Made by a program: the position numbers and the translations under genes. A DNA stretch of 64,000 nt from Bacteroidales bacterium UBA2714 (lineage in GTDB: Bacteria > Bacteroidota > Bacteroidia > Bacteroidales > P3), in NCBI GenBank assembly GCA_002354035.1, contig DEKU01000052.1, positions 22,694-86,693 on the forward strand, read 5' to 3'. Positions 7,564 through 16,272 of the stretch are shown one piece after another (position 1 is the first letter of the stretch; the number at the start of each line of letters is the position of its first letter). The notes below the pieces were generated by a model that worked only from the letters and a program-made list of their open reading frames with translations, was not told the DNA's origin and did not search any database.

Positions 7564-9894
7564 ATGAAACACACCCTACTCCTTCTGTTAGTCGTGGCGC
7601 TCAGCGTCCCACAGGCTTTGGCCCAGCGCGATACCACCACCGTGCCCCTTTCGGGTCGCATTGTAGACAACACGGGTGCCGCCGTGCCCTTTGCCCATGT
7701 GCTGGCCACGGCTGTCGACTCCTCCGCCAGCCCCAGAGGCACCACCACCGACGACGATGGCCGTTTCAGCTTCCGGCTGCTGCCCGGCACCTACCGCCTC
7801 GCGGTCTCCTCGGCGGGGTATGAACGCCTTGCCATGCGGTGCGACGTGCCGGTGCAGGGCCTCCAGCTCGGCGATGTGACGCTGAACGCCAAGCAACTCC
7901 AGGATGTCACTGTCACCTCCCAGCGCGTCACCGAGCAGGTGGACCGCTATGTGGTGCTCCCCAAACCCGAAGAGACAGCTGCGGCGGGCCGCACCATTGT
8001 GCTGCTCGATATGCTGCACCTCCCTGGCCTAAAAGTCGATGTGGCCTTGCAGCAAATCACCATCGACGGCGGCCCGGCCATCCTGCAAATAGGTGGCAAG
8101 GAGGTGCCAGTCACGCGCCTGGCCAATCTGCGGGCCGACCAGATCAAGCGCGTGGAATACTCCAACAACCCCGGCACCCGCTATCTGGACCGTGGCATCA
8201 CGGGCATCATCAACATCATCCTCAAAGAGCGCGAGGACGGCGGCAGCCTCATGGCCAACGGCCAGTCCGCCCTCACCACGGGTTTCGTCAACGGCTACCT
8301 GCAAGGCAGCTACCACAAAGGCAAGAGCGAGTGGGTGCTGGAGTATAACCTCGGCTATCGCAACTACAGCAACGTACCCTACGAGCTGGAGGACAGCTAC
8401 CTCGACCCTGCGCGCACCGTCCGCCGCACCCAGCACACCAACATGCCTTTCTGGTATATCAACCACACCCTCAGTGCCGAATATACCTACCAGCACGACG
8501 ACAGCACCATGTTCGTCGCCGCACTCAAGGACGATTTCTTCACCAAGACCCTCCAGGCCCACGGCACCATGACCGAGACCGACCGCGGCATCTCCTCCAC
8601 CCAGACCCTCGAGCGGCTGCAACACCAGCGCGACAATCTCCCCAGCCTCGACCTCTACTTCACCCACCGCATGGCGGCCGGACAGAAGCTGGAGCTGAAC
8701 CTCGTGGGCGAGTATGCCACCAACTGCTACGACAACACGCTCACCTATCGTCGCGACGGCATCCCCACCACCTACGCCACCGATGTGACCGGCCACGGCT
8801 ATGCCATCAGCGCCGAGGCGGCCTACAGCAAACGCTTCGGCGCTACCGAGCTGCGCACCGGTCTCCAATACCAGCACAACTTCTCGGAGAACGACTACAC
8901 CCTGCAATCCACTGTCACCTCCATGTCCAAGGACAACGCCTACCTCTATGCCGAGCTGGCTGGCCCCCTCGGCCCCAAGGTGGGCTACTCCGTCGGCACT
9001 GGCGCCAAACTTTTCAATGTCAGCGATGGCCAGAGCAGCAAACCATACCTCTGCAACCTGAGCACCGCCCGCCTGCAATGGCGCATCAACCCCCAGTTCT
9101 CGCTCACCGCCACAGCGCAGCTCACTCCCATTCTGCCCACCCTGGCCTCCCTCTCGCCCGTCTTCCAGCAGACCGACGATGTGGAGGGGCAGCAAGGCAA
9201 CCCCGACCTGCGTCCCGCCCAGCAGCTCCAGTCCAGCCTCATGCTGCGCTACACCCACCCCAGAGGCTTCTATGCCCTCGCCCAGCCGGGCCTGTTCCAC
9301 ATCTTCAACACCTGGCTCGACGGCTACCACTACGATGCCGCGCGCGACCTCTTCGTCCACAGCTACCACAGCGCCGACCGCTGGCATGTGCCATACCTCT
9401 ACGGCGAGGTGGGCACCCGGGGGCTGTGGCAGTGCCTCAACCTCTCGCTCTCCGGCACCTATTACCACTACCTCTCCGAGGGGCCGGAATTCAGCCACAG
9501 CGCAGATAATTTCACCGCCATGCTCAATGCGCAGTTCTTTTGGAAGGGCTTGGTGGCGGGAGCCTCCTTCACACTGCTGCCCGAGTGGCGCCTCATCAGC
9601 GAGGAAAAACAGCTCAGCGAGATGGCCCAGACCGTCTATGTGCAGTACCGCTGGCGCAGCCTCACGGCCAGCGCCATGTGGCTCTGCCCCCTCAACCCCG
9701 ACGGCTACCGCTACGAGACCGTGGGCCTCAGCGCCGTCCACCCCTTCCGCCACATACACCACACCGCCGAGAACGGCAACATGATAGTCCTCGGCCTCAC
9801 CTGGCAGATGGACTTCGGTCGCCGTTTCAACAAAGGCGAGAAGACCCTCCACAACGGCGGCTACGACAACGGCATGCTGAAAGCCGACAGTTGA
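7564..9894 (+). CDS. TonB-receptor-like outer-membrane beta-barrel protein with CarboxypepD_reg domain
   Basis: A 776-residue protein. A signal peptide ends at ALAQ (about 20). A carboxypeptidase-regulatory-like beta-sandwich follows (about 25-105; PLSGRIVDNTGAAVPFAHVL). The plug-like region lies at about 110-215 (IDGGPAILQIGGKEVP; YLDRGITGIINIILKE), and the barrel extends to the C-terminus in the outer-membrane beta-barrel family 3 style. The substrate cannot be told from sequence. No SusD partner follows. The start at 7564 gives a clean signal peptide; the in-frame start at 7492 would place 24 non-hydrophobic residues before it. Likely regulated by the ECF sigma factor upstream. Confidence 0.85.
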   Translation: MKHTLLLLLVVALSVPQALAQRDTTTVPLSGRIVDNTGAAVPFAHVLATAVDSSASPRGTTTDDDGRFSFRLLPGTYRLAVSSAGYERLAMRCDVPVQGLQLGDVTLNAKQLQDVTVTSQRVTEQVDRYVVLPKPEETAAAGRTIVLLDMLHLPGLKVDVALQQITIDGGPAILQIGGKEVPVTRLANLRADQIKRVEYSNNPGTRYLDRGITGIINIILKEREDGGSLMANGQSALTTGFVNGYLQGSYHKGKSEWVLEYNLGYRNYSNVPYELEDSYLDPARTVRRTQHTNMPFWYINHTLSAEYTYQHDDSTMFVAALKDDFFTKTLQAHGTMTETDRGISSTQTLERLQHQRDNLPSLDLYFTHRMAAGQKLELNLVGEYATNCYDNTLTYRRDGIPTTYATDVTGHGYAISAEAAYSKRFGATELRTGLQYQHNFSENDYTLQSTVTSMSKDNAYLYAELAGPLGPKVGYSVGTGAKLFNVSDGQSSKPYLCNLSTARLQWRINPQFSLTATAQLTPILPTLASLSPVFQQTDDVEGQQGNPDLRPAQQLQSSLMLRYTHPRGFYALAQPGLFHIFNTWLDGYHYDAARDLFVHSYHSADRWHVPYLYGEVGTRGLWQCLNLSLSGTYYHYLSEGPEFSHSADNFTAMLNAQFFWKGLVAGASFTLLPEWRLISEEKQLSEMAQTVYVQYRWRSLTASAMWLCPLNPDGYRYETVGLSAVHPFRHIHHTAENGNMIVLGLTWQMDFGRRFNKGEKTLHNGGYDNGMLKADS

Positions 9895-9944
9895 TATAAA
9901 TGTAATTATTTCGTTATCCGTCATATAGACGATACTGCAATAGT

Positions 9945-9992
9945 AGTTCCCCGTTACTTCTTCGTTAATTAACGATGAAGGAACGGGGAACT
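9945..9992. repeat. 48-bp near-perfect palindrome, copy 1
   Basis: Centred on TTAATTAA, it runs from AGTTCCCCGTT to AACGGGGAACT and all but two of its 24 base pairs match. A second copy lies at 58506-58549. No T-run follows, so it is not a standard terminator. It behaves as a dispersed palindromic repeat between genes. Confidence 0.75.
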
Positions 9993-10073
9993 GGCTTCAA
10001 AAGAGGGGGTAAGTAAGGAGAGGGGAAGGTGCAAGATGTTAGAAAAATGTGTTTATGAATGGATTTTTTTTTG

Positions 10074-10081
10074 TATCTTTG
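10074..10081 (+). promoter_or_regulatory. -7 promoter element TATCTTTG for kamA
   Basis: TATCTTTGCA lies 78 nt before the kamA ATG after a T-rich tract. The leader is about 70 nt. Confidence 0.7.
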
Positions 10082-10159
10082 CATCGTCTAAAAAGAGCAC
10101 GAGGCCCGCCTACGTGCATGTTATTGTGCTGAGAGATAAAAAAATAAACGATATATTAT

Positions 10160-11416
10160 ATGAAAGTCAACCGCAGAAAAGAACTCTTCCCCGCCGTCAC
10201 CGACGAGCAGTGGAACGACTGGAAATGGCAGGTTAAGAACCGCATCGAGACTTATGAGGAGCTGAGCAAATACTTCACCTTCTCCGCCGAAGAGGCCGAA
10301 GGCATCAAGAAGGCTTTGGCTAAGTTCCGCATGGCCATCACTCCCTACTACTTGAGTCTTATCGACCCCAACGATCCTTACGACCCCATCCGTCGTCAGT
10401 GCATTCCCCAGGGTGCCGAATGTAATATCGCCCCCGCCGATTTGAACGACCCGCTGCACGAGGACGAGGATTCGCCCGCTCCCGGACTGACACATCGCTA
10501 CCCGGACCGTGTGCTGTTCCTCATCACCGACATGTGCTCCATGTACTGCCGCCATTGCACCCGCCGTCGTTTTGCGGGGCAGAAGGATGACGAGTCGCCC
10601 CAGGAGCGTATTGAGAAGTGTCTGGCCTATATCGAGCGTACGCCCGAGGTGCGGGATGTGCTGCTGAGTGGTGGCGACGCCTTGATGGTGAGCGACGCCA
10701 AGCTGGAGTACATCATTTCGCGTCTGCGCGCCATTCCGCATGTGGAGATCGTGCGTATCGGCAGCCGCACGCCTGTGGTTTGCCCCCAGCGCATCACCGA
10801 CGACCTCTGCAACATGCTGAAGAAGTACCACCCCATCTGGCTGAACACGCATTTCAACCACCCCAACGAGATGACCCCCGAGGCACAAGAGGCCTTGGCC
10901 AAACTGGCCAACGCAGGTATTCCGCTGGGCAACCAGACGGTGCTGCTGCGCGGCGTGAACGACTGCGTGCATGTGATGAAGAAACTGATGCACGAGCTGG
11001 TGAGAAACCGTGTGCGTCCTTACTATATCTACCAGTGCGACTTGAGCATGGGTCTGGAGCACTTCCGCACCCCCGTGAGCAAGGGTATCGAGATCATCGA
11101 GAACCTGCGCGGACACACCAGCGGCTATGCCGTGCCCACGTTTGTGGTGGACGCCCCCGGCGGCGGCGGCAAGACCCCGGTGATGCCCAACTACGTCATT
11201 TCGCAGAGCCCCAATAAGGTGATCCTGCGCAACTTCGAGGGTGTGATTACCACCTACACCGAGCCGCGCGAGTATCACGAGGAGTGCCACTGCGAAGCTT
11301 GCCAGGCGCAGAAACGTGTGGAAGAGGGTGTGGCCTCGCTGTTGGAGACCGACCGCATGGCCCTCGAACCCAGCCACCTGATGCGTCACGAGCGCAACAA
11401 GAAGCGTAATAACTAA
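10160..11416 (+). CDS. kamA: L-lysine 2,3-aminomutase
   Basis: A 418-residue radical SAM enzyme that converts L-lysine to L-beta-lysine, the first step of lysine fermentation. The [4Fe-4S] cluster motif CSMYCRHC sits at Cys126, Cys130 and Cys133. The PGGGGK motif carrying the PLP-binding lysine is near residue 337, and ISQSPNKVILRNFEGV follows. The N-terminus (FPAVTDEQWNDWKWQVKNRI) and the full length fit catabolic aminomutases rather than the shorter EpmB type. It is monocistronic here, with its own promoter and a long hairpin after it. kdd, for a later step, is encoded upstream at 2951. Confidence 0.93.
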   Translation: MKVNRRKELFPAVTDEQWNDWKWQVKNRIETYEELSKYFTFSAEEAEGIKKALAKFRMAITPYYLSLIDPNDPYDPIRRQCIPQGAECNIAPADLNDPLHEDEDSPAPGLTHRYPDRVLFLITDMCSMYCRHCTRRRFAGQKDDESPQERIEKCLAYIERTPEVRDVLLSGGDALMVSDAKLEYIISRLRAIPHVEIVRIGSRTPVVCPQRITDDLCNMLKKYHPIWLNTHFNHPNEMTPEAQEALAKLANAGIPLGNQTVLLRGVNDCVHVMKKLMHELVRNRVRPYYIYQCDLSMGLEHFRTPVSKGIEIIENLRGHTSGYAVPTFVVDAPGGGGKTPVMPNYVISQSPNKVILRNFEGVITTYTEPREYHEECHCEACQAQKRVEEGVASLLETDRMALEPSHLMRHERNKKRNN

Positions 11417-11432
11417 TTATAGTTGGTTGGAT

Positions 11433-11485
11433 GTTGATATGTTTATAGGTTGATAAGTGCCTTATCAGCTTATAAACATATCAAC
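11433..11485. terminator. Long hairpin after kamA
   Basis: A 53-nt inverted repeat: GTTGATATGTTTATA pairs perfectly with TATAAACATATCAAC, and the inner part continues the stem to a 3-nt loop (about 25 pairs with two G-U). The following bases are not a pure T-run, so it may act in mRNA 3' protection as much as in termination. Confidence 0.55.
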
Positions 11486-11504
11486 TTATCATTAAGTGGA
11501 GAGA

Positions 11505-12542
11505 ATGCGCAAGATTATAGCCTTGACGGTGCTGCTGTGCAGCATGGTGGCGGTCCGCGCCCAGGTGGCGGGGATGTCGGGTCTTGCTGTTCTCGACATG
11601 CCTTTTTCGGCCCGCCCGGCGGGGTTGGGATTTGATTACCTCTCCATGAATGGCGACGACCTGACGCTGGCGATGGGCAACCCCTCGCTGCTGAGAGAGG
11701 GGATGAACAACCAGTTGGCGCTGGGTTTTGTGAATGTCTTTGCCGGCGCCAATTTCGGCTCGGCGGCTTACAGCCACTCCTTTAAGGATGTGGGTTCTTT
11801 CTCGTTCGGCCTGCAATATGGCAGTTATGGCCGTTTTGAGGGTTACGACGAGTATGACCAGCCCACAGGCACCTTCGCGGCGGCGGACTATGTGATGACT
11901 ATCGGATGGGGCCGCGAGGTGGACGACCATGTGTCGGTGGGGGCCAATTTCAAGCCCGTGATTTCGCACTACGAGTCGTATACGGCTTTGGCGGTGAGTT
12001 TCGACGTGGCGGCCACCTACATGTCGACAAGCAAAGCCTTTGCCGCCACGCTGATGGGCCGTAACATCGGGGCACAGCTGATGACTTTCGACGGCACGAC
12101 GGAGAGTCTGCCTTTCGAGTTGTCGCTGGTGGGTTCGTACAAGTTGCAGGATGCCCCGTTCTGCCTGATGTTTGCCCTTGACGATTTGCAGACCTGGAAT
12201 CTGGCTTATGAAGACCCGCTGAATCCCTCGTCGGTCACCGACCCGTTTACGGGCGAGGTGAGCGGGAAGACGGATGTGGAGAGGGTGCTGGATAATCTGG
12301 GAAGGCATGTGAAAGTGGGAGTGGAGTTGAATATCGGCAAATCGCTGTATCTGCGGCTGGGCTACAGCTACAGGCAGATGGTGGAGATGAAGGCGGCCGA
12401 CCGCTTCAACACCTCCGGTTTCTCGTTTGGTCTGGGCTTTACGGTGAAAGGTTTCCGCATAGCCTATTCGCGCAATAACTACCATTTTGCGCAAGCCCCG
12501 AATTATATTTCCATCACCACCGATTTGGAACGCTTCTTTTAG
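11505..12542 (+). CDS. porQ: Type IX secretion system protein PorQ
   Basis: A 345-residue outer-membrane protein with a signal peptide (MRKIIALTVLLCSMVAVRAQ). The early motif FSARPAGLGFDYLSMNGDDL is followed by NPSLLREGMNNQLALGFVN, the PorV/PorQ-type arrangement. The rest is a beta-barrel ending with an aromatic residue (RFF). In T9SS, PorQ belongs to the attachment complex that docks cargo to the cell surface. I start at ATG 11505; an in-frame GTG at 11496 adds three residues before the signal peptide. Two T9SS cargo genes lie in this window (18719 and 43078). Confidence 0.82.
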   Translation: MRKIIALTVLLCSMVAVRAQVAGMSGLAVLDMPFSARPAGLGFDYLSMNGDDLTLAMGNPSLLREGMNNQLALGFVNVFAGANFGSAAYSHSFKDVGSFSFGLQYGSYGRFEGYDEYDQPTGTFAAADYVMTIGWGREVDDHVSVGANFKPVISHYESYTALAVSFDVAATYMSTSKAFAATLMGRNIGAQLMTFDGTTESLPFELSLVGSYKLQDAPFCLMFALDDLQTWNLAYEDPLNPSSVTDPFTGEVSGKTDVERVLDNLGRHVKVGVELNIGKSLYLRLGYSYRQMVEMKAADRFNTSGFSFGLGFTVKGFRIAYSRNNYHFAQAPNYISITTDLERFF

Positions 12543-12678
12543 GAGGCGGATGGTGATATGCTTGAGTAATCAGATGTTAGACCCGGCTGTTGGCAAACCG
12601 GCGAAGGGGTTGCGGTGTGTGAATTCATAAATTATCGTGGCTGGGCTGTTTTTTGGTTTCGATGTGGAAAAAAAGTTG

Positions 12679-12686
12679 TATCTTTG
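12679..12686 (+). promoter_or_regulatory. -7 promoter element TATCTTTG for lplA
   Basis: TATCTTTGCA lies 81 nt before the chosen lplA start, with TTG near 12653 as a -33 element. Confidence 0.65.
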
Positions 12687-12766
12687 CATTTTGAACAACC
12701 CGAGGCAGGAGTGCGCTGAAGCATGATTGCCGGTGGGTTTTGATGTTTGATTTGAAGAGAATCCGT

Positions 12767-13732
12767 ATGGCGCACATAGTAATAAGCAACCAGTACAACC
12801 CATATCTCAATATTGCGGTGGAGAACTATCTGTTTTCGCAAGAGGGATTGGATGGGGTGGTAATGTATTTGTGGCGTAATGCGCGGACGGTGGTGATAGG
12901 GCAGAATCAGAACCCTTATGCGGAGTGTGATGTGGAGCGGCTGGAACGCGAAGGGGGCTATCTGATGCGGAGGCGCACGGGTGGTGGGGCAGTGTATCAC
13001 GACCTGGGCAACCTGAATTTTTCGTTCATAGCCCCGGTGGACAGCTATGATGTGGAACGGCAGTTGGGAGTGGTGCAGGCGGCGGTGGGCCGTTACGGGT
13101 TGCGGACGGAGGTGAGCGGGCGGAACGATGTGCTGTGCGAAGGACGGAAGTTCTCGGGGAATGCGTTTGCCCGTGGTGAACACAACAGGCTGCACCATGG
13201 CACTATATTGATACGGACCAATGTGGAAGAGTTGCAGCGCTATCTCAAACCCAAGCCGGCTAAATTGCAAAAGCACGGAGTGGCCTCGGTGCAGAGCCGC
13301 ATTGTGAACCTTTCGGAGCTGGCGGATATAACCGCCGAGGGGTTGATGCCTGTGCTGGAGGAGGCTTTTGAACAGGAGTATGGCGTTGCGGAGCGTATGG
13401 ATTTTGAACAGCTGGCGGCGCAGCCAGCCGTGGAGAGGTTGAGAAGAGAGTTTGACAGCCAGGAGTGGAAGTACGGCCGTTGGCGTGAGTTTCGCGTGCA
13501 GCGCGCCGCGCAGTTTGAGTGGGGAGGCGTGGAGCTGGCATTGGATGTGGACCAGGCGAGAGGGGTGATAAAGGATGTGCAGATTGCATCGGATTCGCTG
13601 ATGCCGGAGGCCATAGAGGAGGCACGGACCCGGTTGGCGGGAGCGTCGACCAGTGTGCCACCCGCAGTGGAGGAAGGACCTCACCAGCATATTTTGAACG
13701 ACATAATTGCTTTGCTGTATGAAAAAAATTAA
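12767..13732 (+). CDS. lplA: Lipoate-protein ligase A
   Basis: A 321-residue enzyme that activates lipoate with ATP and transfers it to E2 or GcvH proteins. Motifs: SNQYNPYLNIAVENYLF at the N-terminus, the lipoate-binding RRRTGGGAVYHD at 68-79, and GRKFSGNAF with the catalytic lysine near 128. The C-terminal accessory domain (about 245-320) is present. The ATG at 12767 places the conserved N-terminus as in E. coli LplA; ATG 12743 would add eight residues. It overlaps the next gene by 14 nt. Confidence 0.88.
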   Translation: MAHIVISNQYNPYLNIAVENYLFSQEGLDGVVMYLWRNARTVVIGQNQNPYAECDVERLEREGGYLMRRRTGGGAVYHDLGNLNFSFIAPVDSYDVERQLGVVQAAVGRYGLRTEVSGRNDVLCEGRKFSGNAFARGEHNRLHHGTILIRTNVEELQRYLKPKPAKLQKHGVASVQSRIVNLSELADITAEGLMPVLEEAFEQEYGVAERMDFEQLAAQPAVERLRREFDSQEWKYGRWREFRVQRAAQFEWGGVELALDVDQARGVIKDVQIASDSLMPEAIEEARTRLAGASTSVPPAVEEGPHQHILNDIIALLYEKN

Positions 13733-14882
13733 GCTCTGTTTGATGCTTCTCATGCTTGTGTGGCTGCCCCTCGAGGCACAGGTGGCCGACGAAGAGGATT
13801 TTGCGGATGTGGAGGAGCTGGCTGAAACAATCAAGGCCCAGGCACCCTACTACGACGCGGAAAACCATTTGTCGCTGGTGGGGGTGATACTGAATAAGGA
13901 GGGGCGGTTTCTGCGTGTGGAATATGCGTTGGAGAAGGGCTATCAGATAAAGGAGTCGGAATGGTTTTTGGACTATTTTGTCCATAACGATAAATGGGAT
14001 GTGCAGCCCCTGCTGAACCACGCTTTCGATTTGAGGATCCTGGTGAAGCATCCAAAGATGGAGGACAGCCCCAACCAGGGTGCGTCGGCCTTTAACTATC
14101 ATCCAGAAGATATCCAGGCCGCGATAGAGCTACCGTTGGACGAGCAAGCCCGGAGGTTTGTGGCAAGCCTTGCCCACCGGATGAACCGTCAGCTGCCCCA
14201 CGCGACGGGTCAGGGCGAGACGATGGTGGAATGCCGCTACGACGAGAAAGCGCGGGTGATGACCACGGTATATGAATATGCGCAGGGGATGTGGCCTGAG
14301 GTGCGCCGCTATGTGCTGGAGAATATGGAGATGGTGAGAAAGGACCGCGCGGCCGACCTGGTGATGGACACCGCCAACCATTTGGCGTTTGTGTCATATA
14401 AAGGCGATGTGACATTGCGGCACGTGTATCGCGACGAGCATCAGACCGACTCGGTGGAGATGCTGATTGCACCGTGGATGTGGAAAAGTGTGTTTGAGAG
14501 AGGTGCGGCCAGCATGGCGGACCCGATGGAACAACTACAGAGCATAGCCGACGAGCTGAACGGCCAGTGTCCCGTGAGGGTGGACGAGCAGACCACGCTG
14601 GAGGGCTGCACCCTCGACACGGCGGCACGCCAGCTGTTATATACATACAGCCTTTCGGCTACAGCCATGGAGACCTTTCGGTCGGGCGGACCGGGCCGGC
14701 AAGCCCTGGCCGAGGCCATCCGCCATACCTACGTTTCGGGCGAGGGGAGACGGCTGGCCAGTCACTTGATTAGCGCCGGTGTGGCAGTGCGGTACAACTA
14801 TTCCTCGCCACAGGCCAAAGAACCATTCGACATAATCCTCACCGTCGACGAACTGAAAACAATTGTATCAACCCAAAATTAA
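13719..14882 (+). CDS. Exported protein of unknown function, apparent triplicated domain
   Basis: A 387-residue protein with a signal peptide (MKKIKLCLMLLMLVWLPLEAQ). The mature part seems to contain three copies of a domain of about 110-120 residues. Each has a helix near its start (about 30, 140 and 270), a beta-rich core and a closing helix; the identity between copies is low. No catalytic motif recognised. The ATG overlaps the end of lplA by 14 nt, so the two are co-expressed, and pfp follows 12 nt after the stop. A periplasmic location is likely. Confidence 0.65.
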   Translation: MKKIKLCLMLLMLVWLPLEAQVADEEDFADVEELAETIKAQAPYYDAENHLSLVGVILNKEGRFLRVEYALEKGYQIKESEWFLDYFVHNDKWDVQPLLNHAFDLRILVKHPKMEDSPNQGASAFNYHPEDIQAAIELPLDEQARRFVASLAHRMNRQLPHATGQGETMVECRYDEKARVMTTVYEYAQGMWPEVRRYVLENMEMVRKDRAADLVMDTANHLAFVSYKGDVTLRHVYRDEHQTDSVEMLIAPWMWKSVFERGAASMADPMEQLQSIADELNGQCPVRVDEQTTLEGCTLDTAARQLLYTYSLSATAMETFRSGGPGRQALAEAIRHTYVSGEGRRLASHLISAGVAVRYNYSSPQAKEPFDIILTVDELKTIVSTQN

Positions 14883-14894
14883 ATATATATCACC

Positions 14895-16127
14895 ATGAAA
14901 AGTATAGCCATCCTGACGGGAGGCGGTCCAGCCCCCGGAATGAACACCGTAGTGGCCTCAGTGGCCAAAACCTTCCTGCGCGACGGGTATCGCGTCATAG
15001 GCCTGCATGGGGGCTACAGCGCCCTTTTCACCGAGCATCCCCGCATGCAAGACCTCGACTTCCTCACCGCTGACGAGATTTTCAATAAAGGTGGCAGCAT
15101 CTTGAAGATGAGTCGCTTTAAACCGACCGACGAAGACTTTGAGAAGCGTTTCAATCTCTCCTTCTTCAAAGACAACGAGGTGAAGCTGCTTGTCACCGTG
15201 GGCGGCGACGACACGGCCTCGACCGCCAACCGCATTGCCAAGTTTTTGGAAAGCAAGCATTACCCCATTGCCAACATACACGTGCCGAAAACCATCGACA
15301 ACGACCTGCCCCTGCCTAACGGCTCCCCCACCTTTGGCTACAACAGCGCCAAAGCCCAGGGCACGGTTATCTGTACAGCTGTGATGGAAGACGCCCGCAC
15401 CTCAGAGAACTGGTTTGTCGTGTCGGCCATGGGCCGCTCGGCCGGACATCTGGCCCTCGGCATCGCCGGCGCCTGCCACTACCCCATGGTGGTGATACCC
15501 GAATTCTTCAACAAGACAGAAATCACCGTCGACAAAATCATCAACCTTGTAGTGAGCTGCATCGTCAAACGCAAAATCATGGGCATCAACTACGGCTGCG
15601 CCATGATCTCAGAAGGCGTGTTCCACAGCCTCTCTGACGAGGAAATCAAAAACTCAGGCATCCACTTCAGCTACGACGAACATGGGCATCCCGAACTGGG
15701 CAAGGTGTCGAAAGCCCATATCTTCAACGACCTGCTGGAGCGCAAAGTGAAAGCCCTTGGGCTGAAAGTGAAGAGCCGTCCCGTCGAGGTGGGCTACGAA
15801 ATCCGCTGCCATACGCCTATAGCCTTCGACCTGACCTACTGCTCCCTGATGGGCATGGGGGTCCACACCCTCTTCAACCAAGGCTGCACCGGCTGCATGG
15901 TCTACTCCGACCATCAAGGCAACGTGTCGCCCCTCTATTTGAAGGACCTTCAAGACCCCACCACGGGCAAAATTCCGCCCCGCCAGGTCAACGTGAACAC
16001 CAACAAGGTGCAGTCCTATATCAACGACATCATGGACTACATCACGCCCGCCGATTATGAGGCCGCGAAGAAATATCTTCCCAACCCCGAGGAGTATGAC
16101 TTCAAACGTATCCTCAACTGGAATTAA
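14895..16127 (+). CDS. pfp: PPi-type 6-phosphofructokinase
   Basis: A 410-residue phosphofructokinase that makes fructose 1,6-bisphosphate, probably with pyrophosphate as donor. GGDDT (103-107) carries the second Asp that blocks ATP binding and marks PPi-dependent enzymes. PKTIDND (131-137) has the Lys and Asp residues of the same group. GGGPAPGMN at the N-terminus is the phosphate loop. Length fits the 400-residue class common in Bacteroidales. It is the last gene of the lplA transcription unit. A PPi enzyme is reversible and suits an energy-limited fermenter. Confidence 0.88.
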   Translation: MKSIAILTGGGPAPGMNTVVASVAKTFLRDGYRVIGLHGGYSALFTEHPRMQDLDFLTADEIFNKGGSILKMSRFKPTDEDFEKRFNLSFFKDNEVKLLVTVGGDDTASTANRIAKFLESKHYPIANIHVPKTIDNDLPLPNGSPTFGYNSAKAQGTVICTAVMEDARTSENWFVVSAMGRSAGHLALGIAGACHYPMVVIPEFFNKTEITVDKIINLVVSCIVKRKIMGINYGCAMISEGVFHSLSDEEIKNSGIHFSYDEHGHPELGKVSKAHIFNDLLERKVKALGLKVKSRPVEVGYEIRCHTPIAFDLTYCSLMGMGVHTLFNQGCTGCMVYSDHQGNVSPLYLKDLQDPTTGKIPPRQVNVNTNKVQSYINDIMDYITPADYEAAKKYLPNPEEYDFKRILNWN

Positions 16128-16133
16128 AAAATG

Positions 16134-16237
16134 AATGTGTGAATGCGTTAATGTGCAAGTGTGTGAGTGGCTGGCGCAGTCAAAGAACTAACTCATTCCC
16201 TCATTAACACATTAACAAATTAACGCATTCACACATT
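16134..16237. repeat. Inverted repeat with perfect 19-nt arms
   Basis: AATGTGTGAATGCGTTAAT (16134-16152) is exactly complementary to ATTAACGCATTCACACATT (16219-16237), separated by 66 nt. The right side also holds several imperfect 10-11-nt repeats of the type CATTAACACA. It fills the gap between pfp and the EnvC-like gene. Confidence 0.6.
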
Positions 16238-16272
16238 AATCCATTCCCACATTAACACCCAAACTGACTGTT

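Noticed and set aside
8029..9924. Long minus-strand frame opposite the first barrel gene
   Set aside because: Low-complexity Gly/Val/Glu/Ala composition and no start context. It mirrors the codon bias of the GC-rich barrel gene.
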